Assembly (NCBI GenBank): GCA_007120165.1
Contig: SKOH01000058.1
Span: 1-40,812 of the forward strand
Length of the DNA: 40,812 nt
DNA from: Clostridiales bacterium
Lineage (GTDB): Bacteria > Bacillota > Clostridia > Peptostreptococcales > T1SED10-28
Direction of reading: 5' to 3'
The notes under the pieces were generated by a model. That model made no database searches. It saw nothing but the letters and a program-made list of their open reading frames with translations, and was not told the DNA's origin. Numbering within the stretch: position 1 is the stretch's first letter; each line of letters starts with the position of its first letter. The position numbers were made by a program, and so were the translations under genes. Shown piece after piece: positions 9,269 to 19,057 of the stretch.

Positions 9269-9613
9269 TCAGATTTCAATATCTTGAATAAAGACGTTTA
9301 CCTGTTCCACTGGGATATCCGTCATGGACTGCACCATTTCTTTGATCCGTTTTTGAACTTTTTCAATAACCTCGGGAATTTTGATCCCCAGCTGAATTAC
9401 AAGGGCGATATTCACCACGATCTCTTCATCCCCTTTTTGGATCTTTACACCCTTTTTGCTGGAAGTTTTTTTACTGAACACTTCAGCAAAGGAATCAGAT
9501 CTTCCACTGGAAAAGGAAACAATCCCCTCCACGTCTTTCACCGCCTCCCGTATGACGGTCATAATTACTTCATTAGAAATTTCTATTTTTCCTTCTTTAC
9601 TGATAATTTCCAT
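9269..9613 (-). CDS. Asp23/Gls24 family envelope stress response protein
   Basis: GKIEISNEVIMTVIREAVKDVEGIVSFSS...VNIALVIQLGIKIPEVIEKVQKRIKEMVQSMTDIPVEQVNVFI. Confidence 0.9.
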   Translation of the reverse strand: MEIISKEGKIEISNEVIMTVIREAVKDVEGIVSFSSGRSDSFAEVFSKKTSSKKGVKIQKGDEEIVVNIALVIQLGIKIPEVIEKVQKRIKEMVQSMTDIPVEQVNVFIQDIEI

Positions 9614-10247
9614 CGGTCATCCTCCTTATAGATTCATTAATCATTTTAGCTCTTTCGTAATCTTCCCGGTTATTAATATTATAAAAACTGATTTCTTTAG
9701 GGTCAAAACGATGTATGACTTCTTCCCCTACGGTTAGAAGTCTCACATCGGGGTAAAGACTGATGATTTTATACTGCTGTCGGTTGATCATTTTTTTCAT
9801 GGGAACTAAACAATTCTTATGATAAATCCCATGTAAGGGTTGGTAATAATCCCCAATTTTTGGGACCACCACATCATACTCCTTGGACATAGCAATAAAA
9901 TATTTGATCAGTCCTTTATTGATAAAGGGCATGTCACAGGGTAAAAAAAAGCCATAGTCCGTAGGTATTTGGGACAATCCGGAATAAAGACCAACTAAGG
10001 AGTTTTTGCTGGTGGTTTTCACAAGATCCTGAACAAAGCAGATATTTTCTAAAAAGCTATAGCTCTCTGGGTAATTCGTTACAATGTATATGGTCCCCTC
10101 AAATATCAATTGAAGTTTTTGAACCATGATTTCTATTATTTTAAGGTCATTAATTTCTAGTAAAGCTTTATTTTCTCCCATTCTTTGATTTGCGCCCCCG
10201 GCTAGAATTACCGGTGTGATATCAGTCTTTCCAATGGTATCAACCAT
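9597..10247 (-). CDS. mobA: Molybdenum cofactor guanylyltransferase (MobA-like NTP transferase)
   Basis: PVILAGGANQRMGENKALLEI and FFLPCDMPFINKGLI motifs; overlaps the asp23-like gene by 17 bp. Confidence 0.82.
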   Translation of the reverse strand: MVDTIGKTDITPVILAGGANQRMGENKALLEINDLKIIEIMVQKLQLIFEGTIYIVTNYPESYSFLENICFVQDLVKTTSKNSLVGLYSGLSQIPTDYGFFLPCDMPFINKGLIKYFIAMSKEYDVVVPKIGDYYQPLHGIYHKNCLVPMKKMINRQQYKIISLYPDVRLLTVGEEVIHRFDPKEISFYNINNREDYERAKMINESIRRMTDGNYQ

Positions 10248-10526
10248 TTATAAATTTTCGCTTTCGATATTTTTTTCTTCTTGAAGAATTTGATATTTAT
10301 TAATATCCTGGGTAAGCAGTATCTCTTCCGGATCCATAGAATAAAAAACCACTTCGCAGTCTTCATTATCGCATAAATGGTAGTGGGTTCCGTGCACATA
10401 GGGTCTGACCGAATCTTTAACCATATCGAAAACTTCCTCTGCTATGACTTTATGAGTGGCACTTCCACACAATGGGCAAGGGGTTTCCTGTTTATTACAC
10501 CCTTTTTTACATGTACTACAGGACAT
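10248..10526 (-). CDS. Small cysteine-rich protein resembling the CopZ N-terminal Fe-S/zinc domain
   Basis: MSCSTCKKGCNKQETPCPLCGSATHKVIAEEVFDMVKDSVR...HYHLCDNEDCEVVFY; multiple CxxC motifs. Confidence 0.65.
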   Translation of the reverse strand: MSCSTCKKGCNKQETPCPLCGSATHKVIAEEVFDMVKDSVRPYVHGTHYHLCDNEDCEVVFYSMDPEEILLTQDINKYQILQEEKNIESENL

Positions 10527-10759
10527 ATGAACGCCTCCTATTATATCCTTCCTATCCTTTATACTTATACTTATTTACGGGTTGCATCTATAAACATTTT
10601 AACACACAGAGGGTTGATATGCTACAATAAACCCGGCATTCAATAAATCTCATTGCATTTTACTTCTGTAGGATTTATAATGGGGCTTATAGACTAAGGG
10701 TACGAATAATTGATAGATTTTAAGCTATAAAAGATTAAAATTTTAACCGGGAGGTTACT

Positions 10760-11488
10760 ATGAAAAAACAATTTGATAATCCGTATTTACAAGTAAGTGA
10801 ACCGAAATCATCGTTGGATTTCTTAAGTACGATTGAACAGAAAAAAAGCTCTTTTTATCCTCTTCAATCCTTACTAGGCGTTGTCGGTGTAATGTTGATC
10901 TTTTTAAGCTTTCAAATGCCGGTGTATTTTTTCATCGGAGCGGTTTTTCTATTTCTCAGGGTCTTTTGGCGAAAGAAAAGTGATCCGTTATTATCCGCTC
11001 TGCAACAAAGCAAACTGTATTATCGAAAAAAACGCTTTAATAAATGTCTCGCTTCCTTAGACCGGTTAATTGAAGAGTATCCAACGAATTATGGCCTTAA
11101 GCTGATTAAAGGAGAATGTTATTTACACATGAATCGGTTGGGAGAAGCCTATGAAATCTATAAATATGGGTTTGAAAATTCCAAGGAATCCTTTTTAGAT
11201 GAATCCTCTCAAAAGCACATGGTGTATTTGCTTTTTTTAATAGTTCATTTTCGGGATTTTGAATTTGGGAAACAGGTAGCAGCGTTTTACCGGGTCAATG
11301 AAAAGGCGGAGTTTTTCATCATTTTATGGAGTCATTATTACTTAGGAATTATATATTATTATAATGAAATGCCCGATAAATCCATTAAACATCTTAAGAA
11401 AGTTTTCAATCTTAATAGTGATTTTAAAAGTATCCCCAAGGTTCTTAAAAAAGTTAAGCAAAGGGAAAGTATCGAATCCCTCATATAA
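10760..11488 (+). CDS. TPR-like membrane-associated protein, unknown function
   Basis: N-terminal hydrophobic segment followed by TPR-like helices (ALQQSKLYYRKKRFNKCLASLDRLIEEYPTN...); GGGAGG RBS. Confidence 0.6.
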   Translation: MKKQFDNPYLQVSEPKSSLDFLSTIEQKKSSFYPLQSLLGVVGVMLIFLSFQMPVYFFIGAVFLFLRVFWRKKSDPLLSALQQSKLYYRKKRFNKCLASLDRLIEEYPTNYGLKLIKGECYLHMNRLGEAYEIYKYGFENSKESFLDESSQKHMVYLLFLIVHFRDFEFGKQVAAFYRVNEKAEFFIILWSHYYLGIIYYYNEMPDKSIKHLKKVFNLNSDFKSIPKVLKKVKQRESIESLI

Positions 11489-11490
11489 GA

Positions 11491-11524
11491 AAACAGACCG
11501 GGTAATGCCCGGTCTGTTTTTCTT
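11491..11524 (+). terminator. Intrinsic terminator after the TPR-like gene
   Basis: AAACAGACCGGG-TAATG-CCCGGTCTGTTTTTCTTT. Confidence 0.88.
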
Positions 11525-11656
11525 TGATGTTCCAGTTATATTTGCTTTAAAGTACATATTTGGCAATCTCTTTTATCTTCGTCGAAAACTTTTTACGGAA
11601 ATTGTAAACATCCAATGGGCTTCAACAATGTTTTCTTAGCAATTAAGGTCCAATAA

Positions 11657-14086
11657 TTAGCCCTTAACCACTATATTATAAATTCTACCGGGAACGTAAA
11701 TCTCTTTTACGATCTGCCGGTTTTCCAAATGCTCCTTTACCCCGTCGGCATCTTTAACAATTTTTTCTACGGTTTCTTTCGGCGCATCAGGCTCAATTTT
11801 AACCTTGCTTCGAACCTTGCCATTGACCTGAACTGCAATTTCAATGAACTTATCCACCGTCTTTCCTTCCTCCCAGGCCGGCCATTGTTGTTCTACAATT
11901 CCTTGATTGTGTCCCAACGTTTCCCATAATTCTTCAGTTATATGAGGGGCTACGGGATTGAGAAGTATCAGAAAGGCTTTAAATTCTCCCTTGGTAACGC
12001 TGCCAAAGTCGTAGAAATCATTGATTAAGGTCATCAGTGCGGCGATCCCTGTATTGTACTTTAAGTTTTCATAGTCATCGCTGACTTTTTTAATGGTTTG
12101 ATGCATCTTCACTTCCAGTTCTTTTGAGAAGGCCTCTTCTTCGCTCATCATATCCTGGACTTTCCATACCCGGTCCAGAAATCTTCGGCAACCCTTTACT
12201 CCGTTTTGGGACCAGGGAACACTTTTTTCAAAATCGCCAATAAACATCTCGTAAACCCGAAGGGTATCTGCTCCAAATTCTTCTACGATTTCATCAGGAT
12301 TTACTACATTCCCTTTGGATTTGGACATTTTCTCATTGTTTTCCCCAAGAATCATTCCATGGGAAGTCCGTTTCTGATACGGTTCTTTTGTGGGTACCAC
12401 ATTAATATCGTATAAAAATTTATGCCAGAATCTGGAATACAATAAATGAAGCGTGGTATGCTCCATACCCCCATTATACCAATCCACCGGCAGCCAATAA
12501 TCCAATCTTTCCTTAGAGGCCAGAGCTTCATCATTATCCGGATCCATATACCGTAGATAATACCAGGAAGAGCCGGCCCATTGAGGCATGGTATCGGTCT
12601 CCCGTCTTCCCTCTTTTCCGCAGGAAGGACAAGGGGTTTTAACCCAGTCCGTAATATTGGCCAGGGGTGATTCACCGTCATCGGTAGGTTCATAATTTTC
12701 CACTTTCGGCAGCTCTAATGGAAGCTCTTTTTCCGGAATTGGCACCCAGCCGCAATCCTCACAATGAACCAGTGGAATCGGCTCCCCCCAATACCGTTGT
12801 CGGGAGAATACCCAGTCCCGAAGCTTATAATTTACTTTTTTCTCTCCCAGGCCCCGGTCGTCCAACCAGTTACTGATCTTCTCAATTCCTTCCTGGGGCT
12901 TAAGACCGTTAATGAAATCCGAGTTTACAAGTATACCCTGGTCTACATCGGTAAAGGCCTTCTTTGTAACGTCTCCCCCCTGAACCACTTCTTTAATCGG
13001 AAGGTCAAACTTTTTGGCGAACTCCCAGTCTCTGGTATCATGACCCGGTACCGCCATAATGGCTCCGGTTCCGTAGCTCATTAATACATAGTCGCTGATC
13101 CATACCGTCATTTCCTCCTTAGATACAGGATTGATGGCTTTAACTCCCTGCAGCATTACTCCGGTTTTATCTTTTAAAAGTTCACTCCGCTCAAAATCCG
13201 ATTTTTTTGCGGCTTCATGTTGATACTGATGAACCTCATCAAAATTCTTTATTTGACTACGAAGCTTTTCCAGCACCGGATGTTCCGGTGAAATGACCAT
13301 ATAGGTAGCTCCAAACAAGGTATCCGGACGGGTGGTAAATACTTTAAGAGCTTCATTCGTCCCTTCAAGGACAAACTGAATTTCCATTCCCTCGGATTTA
13401 CCAATCCAGTTCTTTTGCTGAATTTTTACCCGCTCGATGTAATCCACTTCATCAAGATCGTTAATCAGTCTTTCCGCATATTCAGTTATTTTTAGCATCC
13501 ACTGATTTTTCACCTTTTGTACGACTTCACCGCCGCAGCGTTCACAAGCGCCTTGTACCACTTCTTCATTGGCCAGTCCCACCTTGCAGGAGGTGCACCA
13601 GTTGATCGGGATTTCCTGTTTATAGGCTAATCCTTTTTCAAAAAGCTTTAAAAAGATCCACTGGGTCCATTTGTAGTAACTGGGATCCGTGGTATTGATT
13701 TCTCTGGACCAGTCGAAGGAAAAACCTAAGGATTGCAGCTGAGCTTTGAATCGAGCCACATTATCCCTGGTTACCTTTTCCGGATGGATTTTATTTTTTA
13801 TGGCATAGTTTTCCGTCGGCAGGCCGAAGGCGTCCCAACCCATGGGAAATAAAACATTATACCCCTGCATTCTTCGTTTCCTGGCCACTACATCCAGAGC
13901 CGTATATGGTCTTGGATGACCTACGTGAAGTCCTTGTCCTGAAGGATAAGGGAATTCAATCAAGGCATAGAATTTCGGGCGATCATCGCTTTCATTAACA
14001 TGAAATACCTTTTTTTCTTCCCATCGTTTCTGCCATTTTTCTTCGATGGTTTCCGGATGATAATTGGGGTTTGTATTCATTTTCAT
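11657..14086 (-). CDS. leuS: Leucyl-tRNA synthetase
   Basis: [22 protein letters not shown] (HIGH region), [13 protein letters not shown] (KMSKS), full-length 809 aa. Confidence 0.98.
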   Translation of the reverse strand: MKMNTNPNYHPETIEEKWQKRWEEKKVFHVNESDDRPKFYALIEFPYPSGQGLHVGHPRPYTALDVVARKRRMQGYNVLFPMGWDAFGLPTENYAIKNKIHPEKVTRDNVARFKAQLQSLGFSFDWSREINTTDPSYYKWTQWIFLKLFEKGLAYKQEIPINWCTSCKVGLANEEVVQGACERCGGEVVQKVKNQWMLKITEYAERLINDLDEVDYIERVKIQQKNWIGKSEGMEIQFVLEGTNEALKVFTTRPDTLFGATYMVISPEHPVLEKLRSQIKNFDEVHQYQHEAAKKSDFERSELLKDKTGVMLQGVKAINPVSKEEMTVWISDYVLMSYGTGAIMAVPGHDTRDWEFAKKFDLPIKEVVQGGDVTKKAFTDVDQGILVNSDFINGLKPQEGIEKISNWLDDRGLGEKKVNYKLRDWVFSRQRYWGEPIPLVHCEDCGWVPIPEKELPLELPKVENYEPTDDGESPLANITDWVKTPCPSCGKEGRRETDTMPQWAGSSWYYLRYMDPDNDEALASKERLDYWLPVDWYNGGMEHTTLHLLYSRFWHKFLYDINVVPTKEPYQKRTSHGMILGENNEKMSKSKGNVVNPDEIVEEFGADTLRVYEMFIGDFEKSVPWSQNGVKGCRRFLDRVWKVQDMMSEEEAFSKELEVKMHQTIKKVSDDYENLKYNTGIAALMTLINDFYDFGSVTKGEFKAFLILLNPVAPHITEELWETLGHNQGIVEQQWPAWEEGKTVDKFIEIAVQVNGKVRSKVKIEPDAPKETVEKIVKDADGVKEHLENRQIVKEIYVPGRIYNIVVKG

Positions 14087-14123
14087 TCCTCCTTTAAAAA
14101 CTTGGTTTGTATTTTTCTTTCAT

Positions 14124-14345
14124 CAAAAAAATCTTCCTCTCATTTAGAGACGAAGATTCGCGGTACCACACTAATTGATAAATGCTATACATTTATCCAC
14201 TCTTCGATTAACGGATCGTAACCGGTTTAGCTTACTGTTTTCAGCTAAACTGCTCCTTAGACGAGTTCGGTAACTTTGTCTGCCGCATCCCACCCTTTGC
14301 GGCTCTCTGTAAAACAAAGGCATTACCTACTACTTCCAATCATTG
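14124..14345 (-). promoter_or_regulatory. T-box riboswitch (leucine) controlling leuS
   Basis: Minus strand T-box GTGTGGTACCGCG (14171-14159); AGAGAG motif; candidate specifier CUC (Leu) at 14265-14263 in CCGAACUCGUC; terminator hairpin AATCTTCGTCTCTAAATGAGAGGAAGATTTTTTT just before leuS. Confidence 0.93.
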
Positions 14346-14440
14346 CATTGAATATTCATTTATATACAACTGATTATAACAAAGTTATCTGAATAAATCA
14401 ATTAAAACTCCATGAAAAACTTGAGGATGAAACGCAAAAG

Positions 14441-15367
14441 CTAACGGTTCCCATTACTATCTGCAGGTTTGATTCCAAAGTAGTTGGTTCCCCAGACACC
14501 TAATAAAATCAGCACTGCTCCTACCACATGAAACCAATAAAAGGGTTCGCCTAAAACCAAAATTCCTGCAATAATGGAGACCACCGTCACCAAATTGCCA
14601 AAAACAGCAGATTTGGTCGCTTCAATTTTGGAGAGCATATAATTCAGCATAAAAAAGGCTATAACGGAAGATAATATTCCTAAATAAGCTACTGCTAAAA
14701 AGGCGCCAGGATTTAAAAGCGGTACAAAATAAGCAGTTATTTCTCCTCTTATGATATGGTCCGTGACGGCGATTCCATTAAAGACCACAAGACCCACCAT
14801 CATCATGAAAAAAGTGATTTCTATAGCATTAAAATACAGCGAGGATTTTCTTGATAAAATATTAAAAGCTCCAGCGGAAAAAACCGCCCCTAAAAGCACC
14901 AGCATGCCAACAAAGTTTCCTTTCACTTCGCTTTCCCGCATAACAGTGATAAAAATCACTCCTGCTACAGAGAGCAGAATAAAAATCCACTGTTTGGTAC
15001 TGGGTCTTTCCTTTAGAAATATCACACCCAGTATGGCCGCCACCACGGGTATTAATGAAATCATCATCCCGCTTTCCGATGCCGAGGTCATATCCACTCC
15101 GGTTACCTCACAAATGAAATATAAAACCGGTTGAAACAAGGTCAAAAAAAACAATGGTTTCATTCTCCGACCGGAAAAATTAATTTTAATTATATTAAAT
15201 AGTCGGAGAACCCATAACAGGGTACTGGCAAATAGAAAACGAAGCCCCAATAAATGAAAGGGATCCAGTATTTCTAATGCCCCCTTGGTAAAAGTAAAGG
15301 AAAACCCAAAAATAACGGCCACGAGCACTCCTGCAAGAATCGGCAGCAGCTCTTCTTTTTTATCCAT
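14441..15367 (-). CDS. EamA/DMT family transporter
   Basis: Ten predicted hydrophobic segments; GVLVAVIFGFSFTFTKGALEILDP...PVVAAILGVIFLKERPS...ILVLGEPFYWFHVVGAVLILLGV. Confidence 0.88.
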   Translation of the reverse strand: MDKKEELLPILAGVLVAVIFGFSFTFTKGALEILDPFHLLGLRFLFASTLLWVLRLFNIIKINFSGRRMKPLFFLTLFQPVLYFICEVTGVDMTSASESGMMISLIPVVAAILGVIFLKERPSTKQWIFILLSVAGVIFITVMRESEVKGNFVGMLVLLGAVFSAGAFNILSRKSSLYFNAIEITFFMMMVGLVVFNGIAVTDHIIRGEITAYFVPLLNPGAFLAVAYLGILSSVIAFFMLNYMLSKIEATKSAVFGNLVTVVSIIAGILVLGEPFYWFHVVGAVLILLGVWGTNYFGIKPADSNGNR

Positions 15368-15450
15368 AAACTCCCTCTTCTCCTTAATATTATGTACGAA
15401 TACAGTTTAAAATCTACGTAAGCTCCTAGAGCCTTAAAGACAATAAAAAA

Positions 15451-15472
15451 GCATTATGGGTTACCATAATGC
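15451..15472 (-). terminator. Intrinsic terminator downstream of ssrA
   Basis: Minus strand GCATTATGG-TAAC-CCATAATGC followed by TTTTTTATTG. Confidence 0.8.
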
Positions 15473-15485
15473 ATGGTTTTTAGAT

Positions 15486-15845
15486 TGGTGGAGGCGGTGG
15501 GAATTGAACCCACGTCCGAAAGCCTTTCACCATCAGCTTCTCCGAGTGCAGTTACTATTTTGAATTTCACCTTTCAAAACGCCTAGTAACAGGCTTTAAG
15601 ATCGGCTAGTCCTAATTGTACAACGTAACGTCAGGACATCCGTTAAGTCGTTCCCCACATAGGTTGGCGTCTGTTCCTAAGCTGTGGGAACTTAGAAGAG
15701 ACGGGCTACCTAATAAATTAGGCAGCTAATGCGTAATTATTGTTATCTGCGTTTATCTTTAGTGCTCAGTTTTTTTACGTGTGAAAGAGCAAAACACGAC
15801 TCGCTACTGATGGATACAGACCCCCGTCGAAACCAGTACGCCCCC
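15486..15845 (-). ncRNA. ssrA: tmRNA
   Basis: 5' GGGGGCGUACUGGUUUCGACGGGGG..., 3' ...GGACGUGGGUUCAAUUCCCACCGCCUCCACCA; acceptor stem GGGGGCG/CGCCUCC pairs. Tag ORF reads GCA GAT AAC AAT AAT TAC GCA TTA GCT GCC TAA = ADNNNYALAA*. Confidence 0.96.
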
Positions 15846-16315
15846 TAAATTTCCTTTTGACGCTGTCGAAGGGCTTTTTGAATATTACGATCAGCATCTC
15901 TTTTGGCAATATCCCGTCGCTTATCATGGAGGGCTTTACCTTTGGCCACTCCTATGGTCAGTTTAACCCTTCCATTTTTTAAATGGACGTCTAAAGGGAT
16001 TAGGGTATATCCTTTTTGTTTAATATAACCGATAAGTTTACGAATTTCTTTTTTGTGAAGCAACAGTTTTCGTACCCGTAGAGGATCTTTATTGTAGATG
16101 TTTCCCTTTTCGTAGGGGCTGATATTTACCCCGTGAAGAAAAACCTCTTCACCATCCACTTGGGCATAACCTTCCTTAATGTTGATTTTTCCCATCCGAA
16201 TGGATTTCACCTCGGTACCTACCAGGACGATCCCGGCCTCCAAAGCTTCTTCAATAAAATATTCGTGTCTGGCTTTACGATTTGTTGCCAGTACTTTACC
16301 CTTACTTTCTGCCAT
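15845..16315 (-). CDS. smpB: SsrA-binding protein SmpB
   Basis: [45 protein letters not shown]...[15 protein letters not shown]. Start at ATG 16315 with AAAGGATGAAGG upstream. Confidence 0.96.
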   Translation of the reverse strand: MAESKGKVLATNRKARHEYFIEEALEAGIVLVGTEVKSIRMGKINIKEGYAQVDGEEVFLHGVNISPYEKGNIYNKDPLRVRKLLLHKKEIRKLIGYIKQKGYTLIPLDVHLKNGRVKLTIGVAKGKALHDKRRDIAKRDADRNIQKALRQRQKEI

Positions 16316-16442
16316 AACCTTCATCCTTTAACTGCGTCATCAGACAACATATGTTCAGTTGCTAGAGTAATTATAACACGGGAAAGGACAACTGTCAATT
16401 AGTAAACGTTGCCCTCTCCCGCTCTCACTTGTTTTTACAGGA

Positions 16443-18614
16443 CTATTGATGGGGGTTATTATTTTCCTTGGTTTCAGAAGTGCTGGATTTTTTTCCATTG
16501 ACTAAACTAAAGTTTACTTCCCCTTCCATAACATTTACTTTCTCTACTTTTACCGTTAATGACTCGCCTATACGGAACTGTTTTTTGGTACGCTCTCCAA
16601 TAATCTGTTGATTCTCCCGATCATAGTGGTAATAGTCGTCGGTCAGAGAGCTGAGACGAATGAGCCCTTCAATAGTATTAGGCAGTTCCACAAAAATTCC
16701 GAAGGAAGTGAGACTGGTAATAACCCCTTCAAATTCTTCCCCGATTTTCTTGGACATATACTCCGCTTTTTTAAGGTCTACCGTTTCCCGCTCGGCGGCA
16801 GCCGCTTCCCGTTCCCTGGTTGAGGACTGATCGGCAATTTTCGGTAAACTCTTTTCCAATTTTTTCAACACATTTTTCGATAATTCGTTGTTCAGCTGCC
16901 ACTTGATGATTCGGTGAATCATTAAATCCGGATACCTGCGGATTGGAGACGTAAAGTGACTGTAATACTCTGCAGCAAGTCCAAAATGCCCCACATTATC
17001 TGCAGAGTATTCGGCCTTTTGCAGGGATCTTAACATCAGGGTATTGAGCATTTTTTCTTCCTTTTTACCCTTTACCTTTTCATTGATCTCTTGAAGGGCT
17101 TTTGGATGCACTTCGTTTTGGATCCCTTTGATTTGGTATCCGAAATTATAAATGAATCGATTGAACTCCTGTATTTCTTCGAGATCCGGTTCTTCATGAA
17201 TTCGGTATAAAAAAGGAATTTCCATCCAATGGTAGCGCTCAGCGATGGTTTCATTACATACCAGCATAAACTCTTCAATGATTTTATTGGCAATTCTGCG
17301 TTCTTCTTCTTCGATGTCTATAGGAGTACCTTCGTCATCCAGAATTACTCGAGCTTCAGGGAAGTCAAAGTCGATGGCCCCGCGGTCCATACGCTTTTTA
17401 CGAAGAATTTCACTAAGTTCTTTCATATGCTTAAAGATATCAAGATAGGCTTCGTATTTTTTCATTAATTCCCGGTCTTCCTTTTCCAATATATCCGAAA
17501 CATCTTCATAGATTAAACGTTCCTTAGTATTGATAACACTTTCGAATACCTCTTCATTTTGGACTTTACCTCTGGCGTCGATCTCCATAAAAACCGACAC
17601 CGCTAACTTATCGGTATTGGGATTAAGACTGCATAGATTATTTGAAAGTTTTTCCGGCAGCATAGGGATTACTCGGTCAATTAAATAGACACTGGTGCCT
17701 CTTTCCAAAGCTTCTTCATCCAAATCCGTACCTTCTTTTACATAATGGGTTACATCAGCAATATGTACCCCTAGTTTAAAGTTTCCATTGTCCAATTTTT
17801 CAATGGATACGCCGTCATCTAAATCCTTTGCATCGGCCCCGTCTATGGTAACAATAGTTAGATCCCGTAAATCCTTTCTTCTGTGGAATTCATTTTCTGA
17901 AATTCCTTCCTTGAACTTATTTACTTCCTTTTCCACGCTTTTAGGAAACTCCAGCGGCAGTTGATGCTGTTTGATAATGGATAGGATATCCACCCCTTTA
18001 TCTTCCTGATAACCAAGAATTTCACTGACTTTTCCTTCCGGACTCTTTCTTCTGCCTTCGGGCCATTTAACAATGTTGCAGACTACCTTCTGACGGGTGG
18101 TGGCACCCTTCTCGCTGCCCTTTGGAATAAAGATATCCTGCTGGATCCTTTTGTCATCGGGGATTACAAAACCGAAATTTTTACTGCTTTCATAGGTCCC
18201 GACAATTTCTTTATTGCAGCGTTTTATAATACGGATGATCTCTCCTTCGGCCCGACTTGTTTCGGTTTTAGGAGATTCTATTCTGCCTATGACTTTATCA
18301 CTGTTCATGGCACCGTTCATGGCTCCCGGAGGAATAAACAGATCTTCAGAATCTTTTTTCTCAGAGATTAAAAACCCGAACCCCTTGGGGAATACTTCCA
18401 GTCGACCCACCACAAGGTCTAATCGTTCAGGAACTGCGTATCGATTTGTTTTCGTTTGAATAATTAAGCCTTCATTTTCCATATCATTCAGCGCCTGGCT
18501 GAACTCTTTTTGTTGGCTCTTATCGATATTAAAGGCTTGCATCAATTCTTTCTTAAGCAACGGTTTGTAGGCGGATCTTTCCATATAATCCAATAATTTT
18601 TCTTTGATTTTCAA
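16443..18614 (-). CDS. rnr: Ribonuclease R
   Basis: Cold-shock domains, DLTIVTIDGADAKDLDDGVSIEKL catalytic motif, C-terminal S1 domain. Confidence 0.96.
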   Translation of the reverse strand: MKIKEKLLDYMERSAYKPLLKKELMQAFNIDKSQQKEFSQALNDMENEGLIIQTKTNRYAVPERLDLVVGRLEVFPKGFGFLISEKKDSEDLFIPPGAMNGAMNSDKVIGRIESPKTETSRAEGEIIRIIKRCNKEIVGTYESSKNFGFVIPDDKRIQQDIFIPKGSEKGATTRQKVVCNIVKWPEGRRKSPEGKVSEILGYQEDKGVDILSIIKQHQLPLEFPKSVEKEVNKFKEGISENEFHRRKDLRDLTIVTIDGADAKDLDDGVSIEKLDNGNFKLGVHIADVTHYVKEGTDLDEEALERGTSVYLIDRVIPMLPEKLSNNLCSLNPNTDKLAVSVFMEIDARGKVQNEEVFESVINTKERLIYEDVSDILEKEDRELMKKYEAYLDIFKHMKELSEILRKKRMDRGAIDFDFPEARVILDDEGTPIDIEEEERRIANKIIEEFMLVCNETIAERYHWMEIPFLYRIHEEPDLEEIQEFNRFIYNFGYQIKGIQNEVHPKALQEINEKVKGKKEEKMLNTLMLRSLQKAEYSADNVGHFGLAAEYYSHFTSPIRRYPDLMIHRIIKWQLNNELSKNVLKKLEKSLPKIADQSSTREREAAAAERETVDLKKAEYMSKKIGEEFEGVITSLTSFGIFVELPNTIEGLIRLSSLTDDYYHYDRENQQIIGERTKKQFRIGESLTVKVEKVNVMEGEVNFSLVNGKKSSTSETKENNNPHQ

Positions 18615-18667
18615 ATATTTTCCCTCCTTTTAAAAGCTTTTACATTCCCTTTGGGTGCTTATAATAG

Positions 18668-18967
18668 TTATAATCCATAGAAAAGCACGGCAAAGAGAAA
18701 AGCCCATTGTAGTACATATATACCCGGTATTCCCATATAAAACTTCTTTTTAGAAGTTTTATGTTTAAAAATCAACATTCCAAATGCAATACCCCCGCTG
18801 CCTCCTAAAAAAGCAAGTAGCATAAATTGGTTTTCCGGAATTCTTCTTTGCCGATTCTCTGCTTGTTTTTTATCCCAAGCCATTATGATAAACCCCACCG
18901 TAGATAGCAGGGTTAAATAAAAGTAAAAGCCTATGCCATAATTTATAATTATCTCCTGTATGTCCAT
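18668..18967 (-). CDS. DUF1294 family membrane protein
   Basis: MAWDKKQAENRQRRIPENQFMLLAFLGGSGGIAFGMLIFKHKTSKKKF is the characteristic DUF1294 sequence. Confidence 0.85.
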   Translation of the reverse strand: MDIQEIIINYGIGFYFYLTLLSTVGFIIMAWDKKQAENRQRRIPENQFMLLAFLGGSGGIAFGMLIFKHKTSKKKFYMGIPGIYVLQWAFLFAVLFYGL

Positions 18968-18982
18968 TTGCCGCCTCCTAAG

Positions 18983-19018
18983 AAAAAAGCCCCTAACCTT
19001 AGTGGATTAGGGGACTTT
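18983..19018 (-). terminator. Intrinsic terminator after hppA
   Basis: Minus strand AAAAGTCCCCTAATCCACTAAGGTTAGGGGCTTTTTT. Confidence 0.8.
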
Positions 19019-19057
19019 TGAAAATATTCATGCAATATCCTATTTAAAAATCATACT

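Noticed and set aside
12352-12693. Minus-strand 113-aa ORF inside leuS in another frame
   Set aside because: Out-of-frame shadow of leuS.
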